Positions 1 to 5,116 of a DNA stretch of 5,116 nucleotides are shown in pieces. The number at the start of each line of letters is the position of its first letter. Position 1 is the stretch's first letter. Under the pieces are notes generated by a model. That model saw only the letters and a list, made by a program, of their open reading frames with translations, did not search any database and was not told where the DNA came from. The DNA is from Bacteroidota bacterium. Lineage in GTDB: Bacteria > Bacteroidota > Bacteroidia > Chitinophagales > Chitinophagaceae. A program made the translations under genes and the position numbers. The stretch is taken from positions 1-5,116 of the forward strand of contig JAEZRL010000150.1 of NCBI GenBank assembly GCA_023440945.1, read 5' to 3'.

Positions 1-1731
1 ACGCCAAAAGATAACACAGAAGCGCATCCGATATTAATGAAAAGAACGCCTTATTCCTGTGCGCCTTACGGAGAAAATGAATATGCTAAATATTATAATT
101 CTTACTTGAAAGAATATTTGAAAGAAGGTTACATAATGATCACGCAGGACGTTCGCGGAAGGTGGATGAGCGAAGGTGAATATGTAAACGTTCGGCCTTT
201 TCTTCAAAACAAAAAGAAAGGTGATATTGATGAATCAACAGATACTTATGACACAATTGACTGGCTGGTAAAAAACCTTGAAAACAACAATGGAAAAGTG
301 GGTGTGTTTGGCATTTCTTATCCCGGCTTTTATTCTACGATGGCTGCTGCAAGCAATCATCCTGCCTTAAAAGCCGTAAGCCCGCAGGCACCTGTTACCA
401 ATTGGTTTATTGGTGATGATTTTCATCACAATGGTGCCTTCTTTCAAATGGATGCATTTGCATTTTATTCATCCTTTGGTAAACCAAGACCAAAACCTAC
501 AACCGTTGGCCCCACTCCTTTTGATTATTTTACACACGATAATTATAAATTCTATCTTGAAACAGGCTCTCTGCCAAATCTTACAAAATTACTCGGCGAT
601 AGCATTGCTTTTTGGAAAGAGCTTATGAATCATCCGAACTATGATGAATGGTGGCAGGCAAGAGATGCACGTAATGCCACAAAAAATTTACAACCTGCCA
701 TGTTATGGGTAGGTGGTTTATTTGACGCCGAAGATAATTGGGGCGCATGGAATGCTTACAAAGCTGCAGAAACAAACAATGCGGGAAAAGATTTTAATAA
801 ACTGGTGATGGGTCCTTGGTATCACGGACAATGGGCAAGCAACGACGGGACACATTTAGGCAACGTGTATTTTGGAAGCAACACATCTGAATGGTATCAG
901 CAAAATATAGAAGTGCCTTTCTTCAATTACTATTTAAAAGGTAAAGGAGATGCTTCACAAATTGCAGAAGCAACAATCTTTTTATCAGGAGCGAATGAAT
1001 GGAGAAAATTTGCGCAATGGCCACCTGCAGAAGCAAAAGAAAAAGAATTGTTTTTGCAGAATGATGGAAAACTGGACTGGAATAAACCAACGAATGCAAA
1101 AGGTGTAAGCGAATATATCAGCGATCCTTCAAAACCTGTTCCCTACGAAGAATTTGTGCATTTCAACAGAACACGAACATACATGACAGATGATCAGCGC
1201 TTCGCTGAAAGACGACCCGACGTGCTTTTTTTTAAAACGGATGTTTTGAAAGAAGATGTTACAGTTACAGGCAATGTTGTTACAGATATTATGACAAGTA
1301 TTTCCACTACAGATGCCGATTTTGTGGTGAAACTAATAGATGTTTTTCCTGATACTTTATCTTATAACGATGTTGATATTTATGCAGAAAAAGACCCTGC
1401 AGAAAGATACCCGATGGGTGGTTATGAAATGCTTGTTCATGGAGAAATCTTCAGAGGCAGATTCAGAAATAGTTTTGAAAAACCCGAAGCTTTTACACCA
1501 GGAAAAATTACCGAAGTGAAATATAAATTAGGTGATGTTGCACATACTTTTAAAAAAGGTCACCGTATTATGGTGCAGATACAAAGCACCTGGTTTCCTT
1601 TAGTTGACCGCAACCCGCAAAAGTTTGTGGATATTTATCATGCCAGCGATACAGATTTTCAAAAAGCAACAATAAATATTTATCATAATCAAACTGCAAG
1701 CAGTAAAATAATACTACCAATTTTAAAATAA
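1..1731 (+). CDS. CocE/NonD family alpha/beta hydrolase, alpha-amino-acid ester hydrolase (AEH)-like, 5' end outside the window
   Basis: Frame 1 is open from base 1 to the TAA at 1729-1731, giving 576 visible residues. The Met at base 37 is internal, because conserved family sequence (PILMKRTPYS) runs through it. Numbered by window codon, the nucleophile is Ser106 in GISYPG, the acid is Asp242 in GLFDAED, and the base is His275 in GPWYHG. Asp140 (in IGDDFHH), Glu244 and Asp245 match the carboxylate cluster that binds the substrate alpha-amino group in AEHs. Spacing agrees with my recollection of Xanthomonas citri AEH (Ser174, Asp208, Asp307, Glu309, Asp310, His340). After about codon 335 the sequence fits the C-terminal jelly-roll domain of X-Pro dipeptidyl-peptidase/CocE proteins. 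About 65-70 N-terminal residues are probably missing, normally including a signal peptide, so export is inferred. Expected chemistry is hydrolysis of alpha-amino acyl esters or related amides, and AEHs also act on amino beta-lactams. The natural substrate is unknown. The gene is followed after 5 bp by the GH20 gene. Confidence 0.93.
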   Translation, partial: TPKDNTEAHPILMKRTPYSCAPYGENEYAKYYNSYLKEYLKEGYIMITQDVRGRWMSEGEYVNVRPFLQNKKKGDIDESTDTYDTIDWLVKNLENNNGKVGVFGISYPGFYSTMAAASNHPALKAVSPQAPVTNWFIGDDFHHNGAFFQMDAFAFYSSFGKPRPKPTTVGPTPFDYFTHDNYKFYLETGSLPNLTKLLGDSIAFWKELMNHPNYDEWWQARDARNATKNLQPAMLWVGGLFDAEDNWGAWNAYKAAETNNAGKDFNKLVMGPWYHGQWASNDGTHLGNVYFGSNTSEWYQQNIEVPFFNYYLKGKGDASQIAEATIFLSGANEWRKFAQWPPAEAKEKELFLQNDGKLDWNKPTNAKGVSEYISDPSKPVPYEEFVHFNRTRTYMTDDQRFAERRPDVLFFKTDVLKEDVTVTGNVVTDIMTSISTTDADFVVKLIDVFPDTLSYNDVDIYAEKDPAERYPMGGYEMLVHGEIFRGRFRNSFEKPEAFTPGKITEVKYKLGDVAHTFKKGHRIMVQIQSTWFPLVDRNPQKFVDIYHASDTDFQKATINIYHNQTASSKIILPILK

Positions 1732-1736
1732 GACCA

Positions 1737-1793
1737 ATGAAAAAACTTTTCTTCGTTTTTGTCTTCTTCAGCATTTCACTTCTTGTATTTGCA
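1737..1793 (+). other. signal peptide coding segment of the GH20 enzyme
   Basis: The first 19 residues have a Lys-Lys n-region, a Phe/Val/Leu-rich hydrophobic core and a short c-region ending Val-Phe-Ala before Gln20. This is a typical Sec signal for signal peptidase I in Bacteroidota. The mature protein would start at Gln20-Glu-Val. No cysteine follows the core, so a lipoprotein anchor is not expected. Confidence 0.88.
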
Positions 1794-3371
1794 CAAGAGG
1801 TGAACATTGTTCCAAAACCGGTTTCATTAAAAGTGAATGACGGCACTTTCGCCATAACACCTGAAACAAAAATTGTTTTTACGCAGAACGAGCTAAGTAA
1901 ATCCGCTGATTTTTTAAACTCCTACCTGCAAAAGTTTTATGGCTTTAAATTGAACAGTGCAAAAACAGCAACCTCATCAAATGTTATCCTGTTAAACAAT
2001 AGCAACAAGAAGAAAAAAATTGCAGGTGCTTATCATCTTAACGTTACAGGCAAACAGGTGAACATTACAGGTGATGATGCACAAGGTGTTTTTTACGGCA
2101 TACAATCGTTGATACAATTATTACCAACCACAAAAGCTGAAACCTTACAAATACAACAGGTTAGTATTGTTGATTCACCCCGTTTTGCTTATCGTGGTTT
2201 GCATCTTGATGTTGGCCGTCATTTCTTCCCGGTTTATTTTATTAAAGAATACATAGATTTTATTGCCTTGCATAAAATGAACACGTTTCACTGGCATTTA
2301 ACGGAAGACCAGGGTTGGCGGATTGAAATAAAAAAATATCCCAGATTAACGGATCGTGGTGCGTGCAGAAACGGAACAATAACAGGCCATTTTCCGGGTA
2401 ATGGCAACGATGGAACAGAATATTGCGGTTTTTATACACAGGACCAGGTGAAAGAAATAGTAAAGTATGCTGCCGACCGTTACATTACTGTTATCCCTGA
2501 AATTGAAATGCCGGGTCATGGTTCTGCAGCCATTGCAGCTTATCCACAACTAAGTTGTTTCCCGGAACAACCTACAGAAATAAAGCACCCGGAAAACTGG
2601 TTTGGTTTGGATACAGGCAAACAGGTTCAGCAAACATGGGGAGTTTTTCCTGATATTTATTGCCCGAGTGAATATACTTTCAAATTCATAGAAAATGTAT
2701 TGGATGAAGTAATTGCATTATTCCCTTCGCACTACATTCATATCGGTGGTGATGAAGCACCGAAAGATTATTGGAAAAAATCTGAGCTTGCGCAAAAAAT
2801 TATCAAACAAAATGGATTGAAAGATGAACACGAACTACAGAGCTATTTTATTCGCCGTATAGAAAAATATTTGAACAGCAAAGGAAGAGATATTATTGGC
2901 TGGGATGAAATTCTTGAAGGTGGCCTTGCACCAAATGCAACTGTTATGAGCTGGCGTGGTGAAAAAGGCGGTATTGAAGCAGCAAAGCAACATCACAATG
3001 TGATTATGACGCCGACCACTTATGTTTACTTTGATTATTCACAGCAGAAAAAAAGCGATTCATTAACCATTGGTGGTTTTTTACCTTTGACTAAAGTTTA
3101 TGGTTATGATCCTGTTCCTGCAGAATTAGCGCCGGGTGAATATCATTATATTTTAGGTGCGCAAGCTAATTTGTGGACAGAATATATAAAGAATACAAGA
3201 AAAGTTGAGTGGATGCTCTTTCCAAGGCTGAGTGCTTTGAGCGAAGTTTTATGGACGCCGAAAAGTGAAAAGAACTGGGATGATTTTAAAAACCGGATGC
3301 AAACACAAATGCAGCGTTATGATCTTTGGCAGGTAGATTATTTAAAAGATGCATACTCTGAACAAGAATAA
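1737..3371 (+). CDS. exported beta-N-acetylhexosaminidase, glycoside hydrolase family 20
   Basis: This complete 544-residue GH20 enzyme removes terminal beta-linked GlcNAc or GalNAc by substrate-assisted catalysis. Residues 1-19 form a signal peptide with likely cleavage FA|Q, and no lipobox cysteine follows, so a periplasmic or secreted enzyme is expected. Residues about 22-145 match the GH20b N-terminal domain (NIVPKPVSL), and about 150-515 form the catalytic barrel. The catalytic pair is Asp339-Glu340 in HIGGDEAP. Other expected sugar-binding positions are present: Arg153 (YRGLHLDVGRH), His185-His187 (HWHLTEDQGW), His261 (EMPGHG), Trp406 (MSWRG), Tyr431/Asp433 (YVYFD), and Trp480/Glu482 (NLWTE). 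The length is that of a two-domain GH20 without extra C-terminal carbohydrate-binding modules. The ATG at 1737 is chosen because the signal peptide begins there. It has no clear Shine-Dalgarno sequence, as is usual in Bacteroidota, and lies 5 bp after the upstream stop, so the two genes are likely co-transcribed. The true glycan substrate (chitin oligomers, N-glycans, mucin or peptidoglycan fragments) cannot be read from sequence. Confidence 0.97.
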   Translation: MKKLFFVFVFFSISLLVFAQEVNIVPKPVSLKVNDGTFAITPETKIVFTQNELSKSADFLNSYLQKFYGFKLNSAKTATSSNVILLNNSNKKKKIAGAYHLNVTGKQVNITGDDAQGVFYGIQSLIQLLPTTKAETLQIQQVSIVDSPRFAYRGLHLDVGRHFFPVYFIKEYIDFIALHKMNTFHWHLTEDQGWRIEIKKYPRLTDRGACRNGTITGHFPGNGNDGTEYCGFYTQDQVKEIVKYAADRYITVIPEIEMPGHGSAAIAAYPQLSCFPEQPTEIKHPENWFGLDTGKQVQQTWGVFPDIYCPSEYTFKFIENVLDEVIALFPSHYIHIGGDEAPKDYWKKSELAQKIIKQNGLKDEHELQSYFIRRIEKYLNSKGRDIIGWDEILEGGLAPNATVMSWRGEKGGIEAAKQHHNVIMTPTTYVYFDYSQQKKSDSLTIGGFLPLTKVYGYDPVPAELAPGEYHYILGAQANLWTEYIKNTRKVEWMLFPRLSALSEVLWTPKSEKNWDDFKNRMQTQMQRYDLWQVDYLKDAYSEQE

Positions 3372-3380
3372 AAAGCTGTC

Positions 3381-3567
3381 TAAACTTAGTTTTGAAAATT
3401 AGGAAGTTCTTTTGTGCCCTTTGTGAAAAAACATTGTGGCCTTTGTGGTAAAAAATACAAAACTACAAAGATCACAAAGAAAACAGTACAAAGCCCACAA
3501 TGCTTCAATCCAGTAAAATTGCTGAATAAAGAACAAAGCGTACAAGTGAGTGACACAACTAAGTTTA
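3381..3567. repeat. 187-bp intergenic segment bounded by a 14-bp inverted repeat
   Basis: The sequence taaacttagttttg at 3381-3394 is matched in reverse complement by 3554-3567 in 13 of 14 positions, with the outer 11 bp (3381-3391 and 3557-3567) perfect. The pair encloses the internal CTTTGTG/CACAAAG palindrome and fills most of the gap between the GH20 and deaminase genes. The layout resembles a small non-autonomous mobile or repetitive element (MITE-like). However, I see no target-site duplication in the flanking bases, and one copy alone cannot show mobility. A chance inverted repeat in AT-rich DNA is the main alternative. Confidence 0.45.
3412..3500. repeat. imperfect 89-bp palindrome of CTTTGTG/CACAAAG units
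   Basis: The left half carries ttgtgccctttgtg (3412-3425) and ttgtggcctttgtggt (3434-3449). The right half carries their approximate reverse complements, 3462-3477 and 3487-3500. As RNA, the inner stem pairs 3434-3449 with 3462-3477 with one mismatch and two G-U pairs around a 12-nt loop. The outer stem pairs 3412-3425 with 3487-3500 with two mismatches and one G-U pair. Both stems share nearly the same centre (about 3456), so they stack as one long interrupted hairpin. An alternative pairing, 3432-3446 with 3488-3502, matches 14 of 15. No T-run follows the right arm, so it is not a standard intrinsic terminator. CTTTGTG-type intergenic repeats are, to my knowledge, common in Bacteroidota genomes, which suggests a REP-like family. 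Confidence 0.72.
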
Positions 3568-3637
3568 ATAGATAATAGAAAGCCGGTAACATAAAAATTA
3601 TTTTAGTTTATAACCCTTCAAATTAAATTGCTACAAC

Positions 3638-5116
3638 ATGAAAATGGTTGATTCTTTTGAAAAAATTTCGGTTGAGATTTTCCCCACTTCCAAGGACGGT
3701 TCAAAACATGTTGCTGCTGAAATTGCAGCACTTATAAAAGATAAACAATCGCGAAATGAAACCTGTGTGCTGGGGTTGGCAACCGGTTCTACGCCGATAA
3801 GCATGTATGCAGAACTGGTTCGTTTACACAAAGAAGAAGGTTTGAGTTTTAAGAACGTGATAACTTTTAACCTTGATGAATATTACCCGCTTGACCGTGA
3901 TGCTTATCAAAGTTACTGGTGTTTTATGCACCGGCATTTGTTTGACCAGGTAGATATTGATCCGGCTAACGTTCATATTCCAAACGGAGAGTGGAAGAAG
4001 GAAGATATAAAACAGCACTGCATGGAGTATGAGAAACAGATTGAAAAAGCGGGTGGAATTGATCTTCAGGTTTTGGGCATCGGTAACAATGGTCATATTG
4101 GTTTCAACGAACCTGGTTCAAGTATGTTGTCTAAAACAAGATTGGTAGTATTGGATAACAACACCAGAACCGCGAATGCAAAAGAATTTCAAAATATCTC
4201 AAAGGTTCCAAGGCTTGCAATAACAATGGGTATAAACACCATCATGAATGCAAGACGTATTATACTGATGGCCTGGGGAAATAAATCAGGCATAGTAGCA
4301 AGAAGTGTTGAAGGCCATGTAACAGAGCAGGTGCCCGCAAGTATTTTGCAGCAACATCCTAATTGCACTTTTGTAATTGATGAACAGGCTGCAAATGATC
4401 TTACACGTTTTAAATCGCCGTGGTTAACAGGTGATATTGAATGGACGCCACACATGATAAAACGTGCTGTAGTGAACATGGCACTAAAGCTGAACAAACC
4501 GGTGTTGAGTTTAACAACAGTGGATTATAATGAAAACGCACTGGGTGATCTGCTTGTTGAAAAAGGGGATGCTTATGAGATAAACCTGCAGGTTTTTTAT
4601 ATGCTTCGCGATAGTATAACAGGATGGCCCGGCGGTAAACCAAATGCAGTTATTCCTGCCCATCCTGAAAGAAGCGAACCTTATCCCAAGCGTTGTTTGA
4701 TTTTTTCGCCACATCCTGATGATGATATTATAAGCATGGGTGGAACTTTTATGCGCTTGCACGACCAGGGGCATGAGGTGCATGTGGCTTATCAAACAAG
4801 TGGAAACATTGCTGTAACAGATGAATTTGTTACACGTTTTATTGACTTTGCTGTTGGATTTGATGACCTGATTGGTGTTGATAACAGCAAGAGTAAAAAG
4901 ATGCTGGAAGAAACGCAGGCATTTTTATCGGCCAAGAAAAAAGATCAGCGGGATACACCGGAAATAAGGGCAGTAAAAGGTTTGATAAGAAGAAGTGAAG
5001 CAAAAGCAACCTGTAAATATGTTGGCTTGAAAGATGATCAAATTCATTTTCTCAACCTTCCGTTTTATGAAACTGGTACAATAGAGAAAAAACCGATGGG
5101 TGAAAAAGATGTGCAG
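3638..5116 (+). CDS. glucosamine-6-phosphate deaminase-like / PIG-L (LmbE) deacetylase-like fusion protein, 3' end outside the window
   Basis: Frame 2 is open from the ATG at 3638 to the last base (493 codons, no stop). Residues about 10-270 are a NagB/GlcN6P isomerase-type domain, which converts glucosamine-6-phosphate to fructose-6-phosphate and ammonia. It shows the phosphate loop LATGSTP (around Thr49-Pro53), FNLDEYY with Asp80-Glu81 (equivalent to E. coli Asp72-Glu73), and GNNGHIGFNEPGS with His153 and Glu158 (equivalent to His143 and Glu148). Asn151 stands where E. coli NagB has catalytic Asp141. Residues about 270-345 are a linker with the motif GWPGGKPNAVIPAHP. From about 350 a PIG-L/LmbE domain begins, with the zinc-site motif SPHPDDD (His359, Asp361, Asp362). 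Its C-terminal part, including the usual third zinc ligand, is off the window. No signal peptide is seen, so it should be cytoplasmic. I recall similar fusions of about 640-660 residues in Bacteroidota annotated as NagB. The second ATG at 3644 is a possible alternative start. There is no Shine-Dalgarno sequence. Deaminase activity is likely but unproven given the Asn, and deacetylase activity is inferred. Confidence 0.92.
   Translation, partial: MKMVDSFEKISVEIFPTSKDGSKHVAAEIAALIKDKQSRNETCVLGLATGSTPISMYAELVRLHKEEGLSFKNVITFNLDEYYPLDRDAYQSYWCFMHRHLFDQVDIDPANVHIPNGEWKKEDIKQHCMEYEKQIEKAGGIDLQVLGIGNNGHIGFNEPGSSMLSKTRLVVLDNNTRTANAKEFQNISKVPRLAITMGINTIMNARRIILMAWGNKSGIVARSVEGHVTEQVPASILQQHPNCTFVIDEQAANDLTRFKSPWLTGDIEWTPHMIKRAVVNMALKLNKPVLSLTTVDYNENALGDLLVEKGDAYEINLQVFYMLRDSITGWPGGKPNAVIPAHPERSEPYPKRCLIFSPHPDDDIISMGGTFMRLHDQGHEVHVAYQTSGNIAVTDEFVTRFIDFAVGFDDLIGVDNSKSKKMLEETQAFLSAKKKDQRDTPEIRAVKGLIRRSEAKATCKYVGLKDDQIHFLNLPFYETGTIEKKPMGEKDVQ

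Noticed and set aside
37..39. ATG at 37 as the start of the first gene
   Set aside because: The frame is open upstream to base 1, and the residues before this Met continue the conserved CocE/AEH strand leading into RTPYS. The fold would lack its first strands if it started here, so the gene is cut by the window edge.
1568..1855. Minus-strand 95-codon frame across the hydrolase/GH20 junction
   Set aside because: It is antisense to the end of one gene and the signal-peptide region of the next, and its hydrophobic stretch mirrors those AT-rich codons.
3412..3510. Intrinsic terminator after the GH20 gene
   Set aside because: The hairpin is long, AT-rich and interrupted, and no T-run follows the right arm (tgcttcaatc follows). 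It may still affect the transcript, but it does not look like a standard terminator.
3386..3592. 68-codon minus-strand open frame across the intergenic gap
   Set aside because: It lies entirely on the CTTTGTG/CACAAAG palindrome, and its Leu/Phe/Cys-rich translation follows from the repeat. There is no family resemblance and no sign of a start region.
3599..3606. Bacteroidota-type -7 box (tattttag, near TAnnTTTG) upstream of the deaminase fusion gene
   Set aside because: One conserved base is off and no TTG-type -33 element sits at the right distance. In AT-rich DNA such a match is expected by chance. A promoter in 3568-3637 is plausible but not shown.
4189..4795. Overlapping minus-strand open frames of 77-102 codons within the deaminase fusion gene
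   Set aside because: They are antisense shadows of a well-supported plus-strand coding frame with recognisable domains, and their translations match no family I know.

Overview
The window looks like chromosome from a low-GC, free-living or host-associated member of the Bacteroidota, plausibly a Chitinophagaceae-like lineage. The clues are AT-rich coding sequence, starts without Shine-Dalgarno sequences, an exported glycosidase whose signal peptide ends in FA|Q, and a NagB-type deaminase fused to a PIG-L/LmbE domain, an arrangement I associate with this phylum. The assignment is from style and gene content only, with no marker gene in view.

Three genes are present, all on the + strand. Positions 1-1731 hold the 3' part of a CocE/NonD serine hydrolase of the alpha-amino-acid ester hydrolase (AEH) type, whose true start lies before the window. 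Five bases after its stop, 1737-3371 encodes a complete exported GH20 beta-N-acetylhexosaminidase. The two are almost certainly co-transcribed. A 266-bp gap (3372-3637) follows. It contains a strong imperfect palindrome built from CTTTGTG/CACAAAG units, which is in turn enclosed by a short, nearly perfect inverted repeat. Positions 3638 to the window end hold the 5' part (493 codons) of a glucosamine-6-phosphate deaminase-like protein fused to a PIG-L deacetylase-like domain. This gene is open to the edge and has no stop in view.

The genes suggest a small amino-sugar scavenging module. GH20 would release terminal GlcNAc/GalNAc from glycans outside the cytoplasm. The AEH-like hydrolase would work in the same compartment on acyl or peptide-like groups if it is exported, but its N-terminus is not visible. 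The fused protein would act in the cytoplasm on amino-sugar phosphates, possibly combining the deacetylation (NagA-like) and deamination (NagB-like) steps in one chain. That last point is a hypothesis.

No defence system, mobile-element gene, tRNA, rRNA or CRISPR array is seen. The points most worth a second look are the deaminase-deacetylase fusion with its altered active-site loop, the AEH-type carboxylate cluster, and the structured intergenic repeat.
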